Assembly (NCBI GenBank): GCA_945883335.1
Contig: CAMCXI010000007.1
Coordinates: forward strand, 1 to 64,000
From: Candidatus Methylopumilus universalis
GTDB lineage: Bacteria; Pseudomonadota; Gammaproteobacteria; Burkholderiales; Methylophilaceae
Length of the DNA: 64,000 bases
Direction: 5' to 3'
The translations under genes and the position numbers were made by a program. Positions 17,280 to 25,954 of this stretch are shown one piece after another (within the stretch, counting starts at the first letter, position 1; every line of letters begins with the position of its first letter). The notes beneath the pieces were generated by a model. The model was not told where the DNA came from. It did no database searches and was given only the letters and a program-made list of their open reading frames with translations.

Positions 17280-17908
17280 TGATGGAATCGAACAACACAA
17301 CGCAGATGAAAGTGATATTAGAGGCGGCTTTGCTAACCAGCCCAACGCCTTTGTCTTTGGATGATATGTTGCGCTTGTTTTCTGAGCGAATTGAACGCGC
17401 GACTTTGCGTATGTTGCTAGATGAGCTTAAGCAGGATTGGCAAGCGCGCGCTTTTAATAGTATGGAGTTGGTACAAGTGGCGAGTGGTTGGCGTTTTCAA
17501 GCATTGCCTGAATTGGCCACTTACTTGTCTCGTCTTAATCCAGATCGTCCTCACCGTTACTCACGAGCTGCGATGGAAACGTTGGCTATTATTGCGTACC
17601 GTCAACCTGTTACGCGCGGTGATATTGAAGAGTTACGTGGCGTGGCGGTGAACCCTAATACTATGCGTCAGTTGCAAGAGCGCGATTGGATTGATGTGGT
17701 GGGTCAGCGTGAAGTGCCTGGTCGCCCTTCATTATATGCAACCACCAAAACCTTTTTAGATGATCTTAATTTAAAATCATTGGCGGATTTGCCAGCGATG
17801 GAAACCTTCATCGAGCAACCCTTTGTCGAAGAAGAACCTCTTGTTGAGGATTTGCAAGAAGCAACAGCGCAAGTCGATTTTCTTGATAACGGCGAGACTC
17901 AAGCCTAA
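17279..17908 (+). CDS. scpB: Segregation and condensation protein B
   Basis: 209 aa with tandem winged-helix domains: LEAALLTSPTPLSLDDMLRLF, ASGWRFQALPELATYL, then RYSRAAMETLAIIAYRQPVTRGDIEELRGV and GRPSLYATTKTFLDDLNL, followed by an acidic tail. It binds ScpA to complete the SMC complex. It starts ATGATG, overlapping the scpA TGA by one base. rluB follows, as is typical in proteobacteria. Confidence 0.94.
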   Translation: MMESNNTTQMKVILEAALLTSPTPLSLDDMLRLFSERIERATLRMLLDELKQDWQARAFNSMELVQVASGWRFQALPELATYLSRLNPDRPHRYSRAAMETLAIIAYRQPVTRGDIEELRGVAVNPNTMRQLQERDWIDVVGQREVPGRPSLYATTKTFLDDLNLKSLADLPAMETFIEQPFVEEEPLVEDLQEATAQVDFLDNGETQA

Positions 17909-17972
17909 TTAAAATATTTAGCTAGTCAATCTGCTGTAAAATTAGTTCTATTCAATTATCTAAATATCCAAC

Positions 17973-19205
17973 ATGGCTCGTCCTTTTAAACAGCAGCGTG
18001 ACCCACAGCGCACCATCAAGCGCCCAACGACTAATTTCACGCCTATCGCACAAGACCCTGATGCACCAGCATTGCCAACGCAGCGTTTGCACAAGCTATT
18101 AGCCCTTTCTGGTTTGGGTTCACGCCGTGATATGGAAGCCTTGATTGCAAGTGGTCGAGTGACGATTAACGGCCAAGTGGCTACTCAGGGTGCAGGCGTA
18201 ACCGAGCATGACATCGTCCGTGTTGATAGTCGTCCTGTACGTTTACCATTCGAGCCTGAATTAGCTAAAGTGCTGATTTATCACAAGCCAGAAGGTGAAA
18301 TTGTCAGTCAAGACGACCCTGAGGGTCGTGCAAGCGTCTTCGATAAGCTGCCCAAAGTGCGCGGTGCTAAATGGATTGCGATAGGTCGTTTAGATATTAA
18401 TACTTCTGGACTGCTGATTTTTACGACTTCGGGTGAGCTTGCCAATCATTTCATGCATCCGCGTTATGGCGTTGAGCGTGAATACGCTGTGCGTATTTTT
18501 GGCGAATTGACGGATGAGCAATTGGCGCAGTTGCGTGTCGGTATTGAGCTGGATGATGGCCCTGCAAATTTTGACATCATCAATCCGCAAGGTGGCGAAG
18601 GCTCTAACCACTGGTATCAAGTTGTCCTAACAGAAGGCCGTAATCGCGAAGTGCGTCGTTTGTTTGAAGCATTTTTAGCGCCAGTAAGCCGTTTGATGCG
18701 GGTACGTTTTGGCCCAGTGAATTTACCACCACGCTTGAAGCGCGGCATGATGTTGGAACTGTCACCTAAGGAAGTTGTAGGGTTGTTAGAGTGGGCTGGC
18801 TTACAAACACCTAGTGGACCAATGCGTCAGCTCACAACACGTGAAAAAGATAAGCTTGGCACTGCATTTACACCTAAGCCTAAACGCGAAGCGCGAGAGC
18901 GAATTGCCGCTGGTGAGCGCAACAAGAGTGAACGTCAAAGTTATTATGAGCGTAACGCACCGCCAAGCTTGGCGGAAACATTGACTGGTACGCAACGTAA
19001 GAGCCGCGGTACTAACTCGGTCGATAAAAAAGCTTCAGAGCGTGCGGCGACGGATAAAGAGAAGTTGGATAGAGCAGATTTTGCGCGCGATAAACGTAAT
19101 ACCCGTGGTAAATCTTCAGCGCCGAAGAAGTCCGGAGGGAGTCGACGGATTCGTCAGGGCACAGATTTACCAGTCAAGACATCCTCCGCCAAAAAAGAGA
19201 AATAA
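17973..19205 (+). CDS. rluB: 23S rRNA pseudouridine synthase B
   Basis: 410 aa. An S4 RNA-binding domain (QRLHKLLALSGLGSRRDMEALI) precedes the RsuA-type catalytic domain with the nucleophilic Asp in GRLDINTSGLLIFTT and the EGRNREVRRLFEA segment. The last ~120 residues are a Lys/Arg-rich disordered tail (KREARERIAAGE and on), typical of RluB. It makes pseudouridine in 23S rRNA helix 89/90 (position 2605 in E. coli). It converges with the cfa gene. Confidence 0.93.
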   Translation: MARPFKQQRDPQRTIKRPTTNFTPIAQDPDAPALPTQRLHKLLALSGLGSRRDMEALIASGRVTINGQVATQGAGVTEHDIVRVDSRPVRLPFEPELAKVLIYHKPEGEIVSQDDPEGRASVFDKLPKVRGAKWIAIGRLDINTSGLLIFTTSGELANHFMHPRYGVEREYAVRIFGELTDEQLAQLRVGIELDDGPANFDIINPQGGEGSNHWYQVVLTEGRNREVRRLFEAFLAPVSRLMRVRFGPVNLPPRLKRGMMLELSPKEVVGLLEWAGLQTPSGPMRQLTTREKDKLGTAFTPKPKREARERIAAGERNKSERQSYYERNAPPSLAETLTGTQRKSRGTNSVDKKASERAATDKEKLDRADFARDKRNTRGKSSAPKKSGGSRRIRQGTDLPVKTSSAKKEK

Positions 19206-19229
19206 TGAGCGATGCCGTGGCGCTAAGTT

Positions 19230-20510
19230 TTAGAGTTTAGCGGCCCTTCTGTTTTCGGGCTTCACTAACAGCATATGAACGTCGCCTAAAGCGCGCTCTT
19301 CAAAGCCGCCTTCGCAATAACACAAGTAAAAGTCCCACATACGGATAAAAGTGTCCGGATAGCCAAGCTGTCGTATTTCGGCAATTTTATCGAAGAAATT
19401 CTCACGCCATTTGGCAAGCGTCGTTGCGTAATGCGGCCCAATATCCTCCAAATCAAATAGACGCATATTGGAAGACTTAGTAATGCTAGTGAGCATCGCT
19501 GTCACAGACGGAATGCAGCTACCAGGGAAAATATAGCGCTGAATAAAATCAACGGATTTGATGGCTGAGGCATAGCGCTGATCTGAAATGGTAATTGCTT
19601 GAAGCAACATTATGCCACTTGGCTTTAGAAGACGCCCACAGGCTTCAAAGTAAGTATCATAAAACTGGTGGCCAACCGCCTCTATCATTTCAATTGAGAC
19701 AAGTTTGTCGAACTGGCCTGTCAGGTCTCGATAGTCAGATAATAAAACTTCAATCTTATTTTCAAGCCCAGCATCTTTTATTCTTTCTACTGCTAGTTGG
19801 TATTGAGCCTTAGAAATAGTGGTTGTCGTGATTTTGCATCCGTAATTTTGTGCGGCATAGATAGCAAAACCTCCCCAACCAGTACCAATTTCCAAAATAT
19901 GATCGGTCGGCTTGAGGTCGAGCTTCGTGCAAATCTTTTTAAGCTTTGCAAGAGAAGCTTGCTCTAGTGATTGTTTGGTTGTTTCAAAAAAAGCGGATGA
20001 ATACATCATGGTGGGATCAAGCATAAGCTTGAAGAAATCATTTCCAAGGTCATAATGCGCAGAGATATTTCGACGGCTGCCTGTTTGCGTGTTCTTATTG
20101 ATGCGATGCAACCAAGCTTGTATGGGGGCAGTGATTTTCGCGAAGCTAGATTCAATATCATCTAACAAAGATTGGTTTCTGACCATTAAGCGAATCAGGT
20201 TGGTGAGATTGTCACACTCAAAGTAGTCTTGCATATAGGCCTCGCCAGCCCCAATAGACCCGCCAAAAACGACTTCACCATAAAATTGTGAGTTTTTGAC
20301 TATCAGCGTGACATCGATGTTGGGAAGCGCTGAATTCCCCGTATTTCCACCAAAAATAATCGTTTGATGGTCCTCAACTAATTTAATAGAGCCGTGTTTT
20401 AACTTCTCTAGCCTTTTAATGAGCATGTGTTTCGCCAAGCGATCTAATCTTTTTGGCTTGGGCGTAAACTTGCTTAATAAAGCAATATCTCTGGGGGCAT
20501 TTGTTGACAT
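19230..20510 (-). CDS. cfa: Cyclopropane-fatty-acyl-phospholipid synthase family methyltransferase
   Basis: 426 aa, full CFA-synthase architecture: an N-terminal lipid-binding domain with FGGSIGAGEAYMQDYFECDNL, then ISAHYDLGNDFFKLMLDPTMMYSSAFF, the SAM motif HILEIGTGWGGFAIYAA, the SIEMIEAVGHQFYDTYF active-site segment, and QRYIFPGSCIPS. It transfers a methyl or methylene group from SAM to the double bond of membrane phospholipid acyl chains. It is the last gene of a nine-gene minus-strand operon that also holds a second, smaller member of the family, a desaturase and a flavin oxidoreductase, so the final product may not be a plain cyclopropane. Confidence 0.88.
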   Translation of the reverse strand: MSTNAPRDIALLSKFTPKPKRLDRLAKHMLIKRLEKLKHGSIKLVEDHQTIIFGGNTGNSALPNIDVTLIVKNSQFYGEVVFGGSIGAGEAYMQDYFECDNLTNLIRLMVRNQSLLDDIESSFAKITAPIQAWLHRINKNTQTGSRRNISAHYDLGNDFFKLMLDPTMMYSSAFFETTKQSLEQASLAKLKKICTKLDLKPTDHILEIGTGWGGFAIYAAQNYGCKITTTTISKAQYQLAVERIKDAGLENKIEVLLSDYRDLTGQFDKLVSIEMIEAVGHQFYDTYFEACGRLLKPSGIMLLQAITISDQRYASAIKSVDFIQRYIFPGSCIPSVTAMLTSITKSSNMRLFDLEDIGPHYATTLAKWRENFFDKIAEIRQLGYPDTFIRMWDFYLCYCEGGFEERALGDVHMLLVKPENRRAAKL

Positions 20511-20529
20511 GTTTTAAGTCTGCTCTAAA

Positions 20530-21264
20530 TTAAGGATGCGGTATAAAGGGTACACGTTTAAGCTTTAATTTTAAAGCTTGCCAGTAAATAGCTAACGTGA
20601 CTTTCAAGGTCATTAATGGGTACATCATCAATACTTTTGCCATGGATGCATGACTAATTTCAATGCGATTTAACATCAGCGTAGCATCAAATTTTTTGAT
20701 GTTTTTCTGCTGATTTTCCATATGAATAAATAGCTGGTCTGAAGGCGCTTTGAATCGCCAGTCATATTGCATATCCATTGGCATAAATGGGGATACATGA
20801 AATGATTTTGCAAATTCAAAGCGATAGGGCGGTGCTTGTTTTTTGCAATTGAGGACATAAGAGTGCCGCTCACCCCAAGGAGTGTTAGTAATTTCTGCCA
20901 CAATAAACTCTAAAGTTTCATCTGCCGCATCAAAGCAATAATAGAAGCTGACAGGATTGAATATGAATCCAAAATAACGAAGATGTGTCAGCAGCCTGAT
21001 TGGACCATCAGTTTGTTCGCCGGTTTCTTTTTGAATAAGTGTTCGAATTGATTGATCGAGATTTTGTTCTTTTCCATTGAAATAATCGCCAGGCCAAAAA
21101 CTGGCAAGATTGCGACCTTGGTAAGACCAAAACCAAAAGGGCTTGAACAGATTTGGGAGCTCGGCTAAATCTAAATACATCATGAATAATTTATATTTAA
21201 AACCATGGTTCACCGGAAAGTAGCGCTGATGATTGACTACCCCAGCGTAGATGCAGCTAGCCAT
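20530..21264 (-). CDS. DUF1365 family protein
   Basis: 244 aa. The start at 21264 lies one base after the stop of the upstream flavin oxidoreductase (TAA-T-ATG) and gives the usual family start MASCIYAGVVNHQRYFP; the frame extends to 21378 but that part lies inside the upstream gene. Family landmarks are HGFKYKLFMMYLDL, LTHLRYFGFIFNPVSFYYCFD and the EITNTPWGERHSYVL segment. DUF1365 proteins have no settled activity but recur next to CFA-type methyltransferases and FAD oxidoreductases, as here, which points to a role in lipid modification. Confidence 0.88.
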   Translation of the reverse strand: MASCIYAGVVNHQRYFPVNHGFKYKLFMMYLDLAELPNLFKPFWFWSYQGRNLASFWPGDYFNGKEQNLDQSIRTLIQKETGEQTDGPIRLLTHLRYFGFIFNPVSFYYCFDAADETLEFIVAEITNTPWGERHSYVLNCKKQAPPYRFEFAKSFHVSPFMPMDMQYDWRFKAPSDQLFIHMENQQKNIKKFDATLMLNRIEISHASMAKVLMMYPLMTLKVTLAIYWQALKLKLKRVPFIPHP

Positions 21265-21265
21265 A

Positions 21266-22534
21266 TTAGACACAAGCAAAGCTTGCTTGTAATTGCGCAT
21301 GCTTGAAGTGTTCAAGGGCTGCAAGCGCGCTAAATAAACCATCTTCATGAAAGCCATTGCGCCAATATGCACCGGCATATCCAGTGCGATTCACGCCGCT
21401 AATGTCTGCATGTCTAAGCTGAGCTGCGATACCTTGCGGTGTAAATACAGGGTGCGTGTAATTGAGTGATTTTATGATTTTGCTTGGATCAATCTTGCTT
21501 GTATGGTTAAGAGTGACGAGAAAGGGCTCTGGCGACTCGAGAGACTGCAAAATATTCATGTTGTAGGTCACTGCCGCAAGATTAAGTGGTTGCTCCGTGA
21601 GGTGGTAGTTCCAAGCAGCCCAAGCGAGCCTCTTTTTAGGCATTAAGTTAACATCAGTATGAAGAACGATTTGATTGTTTTGGTACGGAATTGCACCCAA
21701 TATCTCAATTTCATCCTGGGATGCATCTTCCAGCATGGCTAAAGCTTGATCGCTATGACAAGCAAAAAATACCCAGTCAAACAATTCGGCAGGTTTATTT
21801 TTTGGTTTAATGACTACGCTGTAATGATTTCGGCTCACCGATTCAATCGGAGTATTGAGTCGGATATTGTCTTTAAAGCCTTGCGTGAGTTTTTCGACAT
21901 AAGCCTTAGAGCCGCCCTTAATAACCCGCCACTCAGGCCTGTCAGAAACACTTAACATGCCATGGTTGTGAAAAAAGCGAATAAAAAACTTGGCCGGGAA
22001 TTCAAACATTTGCTCAGTTGAGGCTGACCAAATCGCTGAACCCATGGGAATGACATAATGCTCAATAAAGTTTTTACCATAATGGTGTAGCTTTAAATAC
22101 TCACCAAAAGGCATGTCTGCTTGGCTGTCATCCAGCAATTTAGGGGCTTCTTTATTGAAACGTAAAATATCTTGAATCATCCCCAGAAAGCGGGGGCGAA
22201 ATAGATTTCGTCTTTGCGCGAAAAGGCTGTTCAAACTTGTGCCGTTATATTCAAGGCCTGAAGACTCATCATGCACACTGAAACTCATTTTACTGCTTTG
22301 GGTTTCTACACCGAGTTCGTTTAGCATTTGAATGAAGTTAGGGTAGGTCCAGTCGTTATAAACAATAAACCCTGTGTCGATGTTGTATTGCTTCTCAAAA
22401 GCTTCTATCTCGTGGGTGTGGGTATGGCCACCCACATGGCTGCCCGATTCAAACACCGTGACTTCATGTTCTTTCGCTAACTTCCATCCAAGCGTATTTC
22501 CAGAAACTCCAGCCCCAATAATTGCGATTTTCAT
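21266..22534 (-). CDS. FAD-dependent oxidoreductase (amine-oxidase/phytoene-desaturase fold)
   Basis: 422 aa. The Rossmann FAD motif is at the start (IAIIGAGVSGNTLGWKLA, then VFESGSHVGGHTHT), with the second conserved segment NIDTGFIVYNDWTYPNF and the C-terminal FAD motif GVNRTGYAGAYWRNGFHEDGL. The family is usually annotated NAD/FAD-binding or amine oxidase; in this gene neighbourhood it most likely oxidises a lipid acyl chain. Its ATG overlaps the desaturase stop by four bases and its stop is one base from the DUF1365 start, so the three are tightly coupled. Confidence 0.88.
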   Translation of the reverse strand: MKIAIIGAGVSGNTLGWKLAKEHEVTVFESGSHVGGHTHTHEIEAFEKQYNIDTGFIVYNDWTYPNFIQMLNELGVETQSSKMSFSVHDESSGLEYNGTSLNSLFAQRRNLFRPRFLGMIQDILRFNKEAPKLLDDSQADMPFGEYLKLHHYGKNFIEHYVIPMGSAIWSASTEQMFEFPAKFFIRFFHNHGMLSVSDRPEWRVIKGGSKAYVEKLTQGFKDNIRLNTPIESVSRNHYSVVIKPKNKPAELFDWVFFACHSDQALAMLEDASQDEIEILGAIPYQNNQIVLHTDVNLMPKKRLAWAAWNYHLTEQPLNLAAVTYNMNILQSLESPEPFLVTLNHTSKIDPSKIIKSLNYTHPVFTPQGIAAQLRHADISGVNRTGYAGAYWRNGFHEDGLFSALAALEHFKHAQLQASFACV

Positions 22535-23448
22535 TTAACTGCTCGCTTCTGCGATAAGACCTCAGTAGGTACTTTTCGTAAGTCCCAAATTAAGCCAAGC
22601 GCAGAAAGAATTTTAAGTCCGTAATAAGTCAAATCGATTTCCCACCAATAAAAGCCCTGTCTTGCTGAACTAGGAAAATGGTGATGATTGTTATGCCACC
22701 CTTCACCTAAAGTTAAAATAGCAATTAGGCTGTTGTTGCGGCTGTCGTCATTGGTCATGAATCTTCGTTTTCCCCAAACATGCGCAAGCGAGTTAACAGT
22801 AAATGTCATGTGATAGAGAAATACGGTTGAGATGACAAAGCCCCAAACCAGCAGTTGCATGCCGTTGGTATGTAAATGAGGAGCGCTGCTTTCCAGCCAT
22901 GCCCCCAGCACAAACAAACTAATTGCCAGACCAATTGGGGCAACAGCGTCATAACGATCTAAGAATTTTAGCTCGGGATACTGCATTAAATCTTTTACAC
23001 GTTCATTTTTAGAAGCAAAATTTTTATTTGCTAGAAACCAACTGATGTGACTCCAAAAAAACCCATGCTGCTTTGGAGAGTGTGGATCATTTGGGTGATC
23101 AGAGTGCGCATGGTGATGTCTGTGATGCGAGGCCCACCATAATGGGCCTCGTTGCGCTGCGCTCGCCCCTAAAAATGCAAAAATAAATTGAATCGCCCTC
23201 GAAGTTTTAAAAGCTTTGTGGGCAAAGTAGCGATGATAAAAACCTGTGATCGCAAACATTCTTAATACGTAAAGCACAATGGCAATGATAAGAGCGGTAG
23301 TGCTAAACTCAATCCAGAAAACCGCAAAGCAAGCCAAATGGAGAATGACAAAAGGTAATATACGTAACACTTCTATTTTGTCTGGATTTTTTTCATAGGC
23401 ACCAACCGCATTGCTGTCAAACCAAGCCAATATCGTTTTGAAGATCAT
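22531..23448 (-). CDS. Membrane fatty-acid desaturase (acyl-CoA delta-9 type)
   Basis: 305 aa integral membrane di-iron desaturase. Three His boxes are present: HRYFAH (72-77), a dense box HHRHHHAHSDH (from 108), and GEGWHNNHHHFP near residue 260, spaced as in stearoyl-CoA-type desaturases, with four membrane helices in two pairs. It would introduce a double bond in acyl chains, supplying substrate for the neighbouring methyltransferases. The stop overlaps the oxidoreductase start (ATGA) and the ATG abuts the lipocalin stop without spacer. Confidence 0.92.
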   Translation of the reverse strand: MIFKTILAWFDSNAVGAYEKNPDKIEVLRILPFVILHLACFAVFWIEFSTTALIIAIVLYVLRMFAITGFYHRYFAHKAFKTSRAIQFIFAFLGASAAQRGPLWWASHHRHHHAHSDHPNDPHSPKQHGFFWSHISWFLANKNFASKNERVKDLMQYPELKFLDRYDAVAPIGLAISLFVLGAWLESSAPHLHTNGMQLLVWGFVISTVFLYHMTFTVNSLAHVWGKRRFMTNDDSRNNSLIAILTLGEGWHNNHHHFPSSARQGFYWWEIDLTYYGLKILSALGLIWDLRKVPTEVLSQKRAVK

Positions 23449-23991
23449 TTACGGCGCATCCTTCTTCATCGTTGATTCCCACTCTTGTGGGATTTTAACT
23501 AGTTTATTAATGTCGTAGCCCATGGCTTGAATTTGCGCGACGAAACCACTGTACTGATCATTCGTCATACTAGGGTTACGCGACATCAGCCAGACGTAGT
23601 CTCGGGCATTTCTTGCAATGATAGTGGTTTGATAAGCCTCGTCTAAATAAACAATTCTGTACTCAGCTTTGATGGGCCATATAAATTGCATTCCCCAAAT
23701 GGCATTGCCTGTATTTGGAACCACAAAGCCTGTTGGATGGTAGCTTTTCAATTCGCCCTTTGGGCTACCTTTTCTAAATGTAAACGTGGTTTTAATTGAG
23801 CCATCAGTATCTAATGCATAAGATTCGATGCCGTTATGGACATCTTTTTCGATGAGCGTTGGAATACATGCGATGACATACCAATCTCCCATGAACTTGT
23901 TTAGATTGACTTGTTCCACGGTTTTGATAGGCGGCAAACTAGAACAGGCAGTAAGGACAGCACACATTGAAGCCAAAATAGATCTTTTCAT
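23449..23991 (-). CDS. Lipocalin family lipoprotein (Blc-like)
   Basis: 180 aa. A lipoprotein signal peptide ends in the lipobox LTAC; the lipocalin GxW motif is GDWYVIACIP, followed by blade strands GSIKTTFTFRKGSPKGE, and the C-terminal VWLMSRNPSM segment. Outer-membrane lipocalins of the Blc group bind fatty acids or lysophospholipids. It differs clearly from the canonical Blc copy at 52951 and is embedded in the lipid-modification operon, so it may carry the modified lipid. Confidence 0.88.
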   Translation of the reverse strand: MKRSILASMCAVLTACSSLPPIKTVEQVNLNKFMGDWYVIACIPTLIEKDVHNGIESYALDTDGSIKTTFTFRKGSPKGELKSYHPTGFVVPNTGNAIWGMQFIWPIKAEYRIVYLDEAYQTTIIARNARDYVWLMSRNPSMTNDQYSGFVAQIQAMGYDINKLVKIPQEWESTMKKDAP

Positions 23992-24005
23992 TGTTTAATC
24001 GCCTT

Positions 24006-24626
24006 TTATTTAAGGACGTAATCAATACGCCCATCTTCCGTTAGTGATTGCATTGCCAGCCATTCGTCATCTTGCCCATACCAAATGTCTATCTTGAATT
24101 TTGCCGTATCAATCTTGTAGTGATTCGCTTTAACATTTTGACCTTTAACTAAAATTGACTCTTGCCCCAGTGAAGAAATATTCGCGCTTAAATAGTCACC
24201 AGTTTGTGGATTGAGTAATTTTTTTTGTTGGAGTATTTTAGGGTTCCAATAAGCAAAGGTCATCACACATTCTGCATTGATTTCAGCCGAAGCAGGGGCT
24301 GATATTTTAAAAGCAGCTTTTTCTTGGTGACCTTTAACAACCGTTGTTTTGCTATTTTCTTGTGTTTTGGCTTCTAATTTCTTTAGGCAGTTATTTTCCC
24401 AAGTTTCATTCGCTTGGTGGTGATATTTAAAAAAACTAATTGAAAGTATTTTAATATTAAATTTGGCATCACTTTTAAGTATTTGTTGATTGTTTTCTTT
24501 TTCAGAAAGCACAAATTGATGGGTGCCAATTGGCTTGCCATCCATGGACACATCAAAGTTCCAGCTTTGCGCTTCCGCAATTATTGGCATCGAAACGATT
24601 AAACAGCTGATGAGAAATTTATTCAT
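24006..24626 (-). CDS. Exported protein, DUF6134-like
   Basis: 206 aa. A signal peptide (MNKFLISCLIVSMPIIAEA) precedes a beta-rich domain beginning WNFDVSMDGKPIGTHQFVLSE and containing NETWENNCLKKLEAKTQ and CVMTFAYWNPKIL. I recognise it as the DUF6134/DUF3108-like group of periplasmic proteins that sit beside CFA-type lipid genes; no activity is known. Two Cys, in NNC and ECVM, may form a disulfide. It is separated from its neighbours by 14 and 19 bases in the operon. Confidence 0.75.
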   Translation of the reverse strand: MNKFLISCLIVSMPIIAEAQSWNFDVSMDGKPIGTHQFVLSEKENNQQILKSDAKFNIKILSISFFKYHHQANETWENNCLKKLEAKTQENSKTTVVKGHQEKAAFKISAPASAEINAECVMTFAYWNPKILQQKKLLNPQTGDYLSANISSLGQESILVKGQNVKANHYKIDTAKFKIDIWYGQDDEWLAMQSLTEDGRIDYVLK

Positions 24627-24645
24627 ATTTTAAATTACCTCAACA

Positions 24646-25410
24646 TTAGCTTTTTGGGAACCAAGGAAAAAAAGCATTAGTCTTCAGAATATAAGTTTTA
24701 TAGGCAGGACGTCTTTCAGCAATGTCTGCTTCAAGAAGCTTTACGCCAGTCACTTTTACCAATAAATAAATCATCAATACAGATGAGATCGTCGTCCACC
24801 AAAATCCAGCTGCCACTGCAATCATCCCGTAACCAAGCCAAATGCAGGACTCGCCAAAATAATTGGGGTGTCTGGTGTAGCGCCAAACCCCTTGATCTAA
24901 TACCTTACCTTTATTTTCGGGCTTAGCTTTGAAATGTTTCAATTGGGTATCACCCGTGACCTGGAAACACATCCCAATTACCCAGACGCTCAAGCCCAGC
25001 CAGTCTAGGGCGTTTAGAGAAGTCGTCGATTGCAACGCGAAGTTCAAAGGTAATGAAATAAACCAGGATAAAAACGCTTGAAGCACAAACACTAGGTAAA
25101 TGCTTTTATATCTAAAGTTCGGTTCATTTCTTGCTCTAATGGCTTGGTAGCGTAAGTCCTCAGTTTTGTTGTGGTTGCGTACGTGCAGATAGGTTGACAG
25201 TCTGAATGACCAAACAGTCACTAAAAACAGCACTAAGTAAGCACGTTCACTAGGTTCAGACACTAAACAAAATGTGATGGCTGTTGAGATAAAGAAAAAC
25301 ATTGCCCACAGGCTGTCTACCACAGTCACATTGTTGCTTTTTAAACTCAACAACCAGCCAAATAACGCTAGAGCTAGCATTGGTAATAAGGTAATAAAGT
25401 AAATTTGCAT
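24646..25410 (-). CDS. DUF1295 family membrane protein (steroid 5-alpha-reductase-like)
   Basis: 254 aa with about six membrane helices. The C-terminal cofactor motif RYTRHPNYFGESCIWLGYG is characteristic of the isoprenylcysteine methyltransferase/5-alpha-reductase superfamily that binds NADPH; the N-terminal VVDSLWAMFFF segment is a DUF1295 landmark. It probably reduces a double bond of a lipid or isoprenoid substrate. It lies between the DUF6134 and DUF2878 genes in the operon. Confidence 0.88.
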   Translation of the reverse strand: MQIYFITLLPMLALALFGWLLSLKSNNVTVVDSLWAMFFFISTAITFCLVSEPSERAYLVLFLVTVWSFRLSTYLHVRNHNKTEDLRYQAIRARNEPNFRYKSIYLVFVLQAFLSWFISLPLNFALQSTTSLNALDWLGLSVWVIGMCFQVTGDTQLKHFKAKPENKGKVLDQGVWRYTRHPNYFGESCIWLGYGMIAVAAGFWWTTISSVLMIYLLVKVTGVKLLEADIAERRPAYKTYILKTNAFFPWFPKS

Positions 25411-25443
25411 GGCTGATCTTTCGTCAAATGACTTTAGTTAATA

Positions 25444-25947
25444 TTATTTCTGTTTTGATGCAGCAATTTTAAGTAATACAGGTACGATTAATCCCCAGCC
25501 TATTGCTAGATAAATAAGCGCAGCGGTTGTATGAGTCAGGCTCAATGCACCCAAACGCGCTCCACTCCAGTAGGACAGTGGGCCAGAAATCGCGCCAATT
25601 AAAATTGCCAGAAACTTTTTGTTTTGTAGCCAAGCCAGACTAATGTTGAGGGTGCTTGCAAATAGTGCCCACAAAACGACCATCCAAGGTGGCGGAAGAA
25701 TATCAGGCCAGAAATTGACATGGCCGAATGTTATCCATCCAAGACTCTGTGGAATACCATCAAAAATAAGACCAATAATAAGAGCAGTGAAGAGCAGTTT
25801 ACATTCAAAAACTGGATCATCGGATCTTGCCACATGCGCTAAAAGAACCACAGATGCGATCAATACACCTATCCAAGGCAGCTGATTGGCTCCGCCAAGA
25901 ACACAAGAAAACCATCCAATTTGAAAACCTACTAGATTAAATAACAT
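25444..25947 (-). CDS. DUF2878 family membrane protein
   Basis: 167 aa with five membrane helices: MLFNLVGFQIGWFSCVLGG, VLIASVVLLAHVA, LLFTALIIGLIFDGIPQSLG, WMVVLWALFASTLN and the final ALIYLAIGWGLIVPVLL. The ATG at 25947 has TAAGG five bases upstream and follows the upstream stop by seven bases; a start at 25968 would overlap that gene. DUF2878 has no known function and typically accompanies DUF1295 and CFA-like genes, as here. Confidence 0.85.
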   Translation of the reverse strand: MLFNLVGFQIGWFSCVLGGANQLPWIGVLIASVVLLAHVARSDDPVFECKLLFTALIIGLIFDGIPQSLGWITFGHVNFWPDILPPPWMVVLWALFASTLNISLAWLQNKKFLAILIGAISGPLSYWSGARLGALSLTHTTAALIYLAIGWGLIVPVLLKIAASKQK

Positions 25948-25954
25948 GCCGGCC

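Noticed and set aside
19206-19242. Possible terminator (CGCTAA/TTAGCG hairpin) between rluB and cfa
   Set aside because: No T tract on either strand; overlaps the cfa stop, so support is too weak to list.
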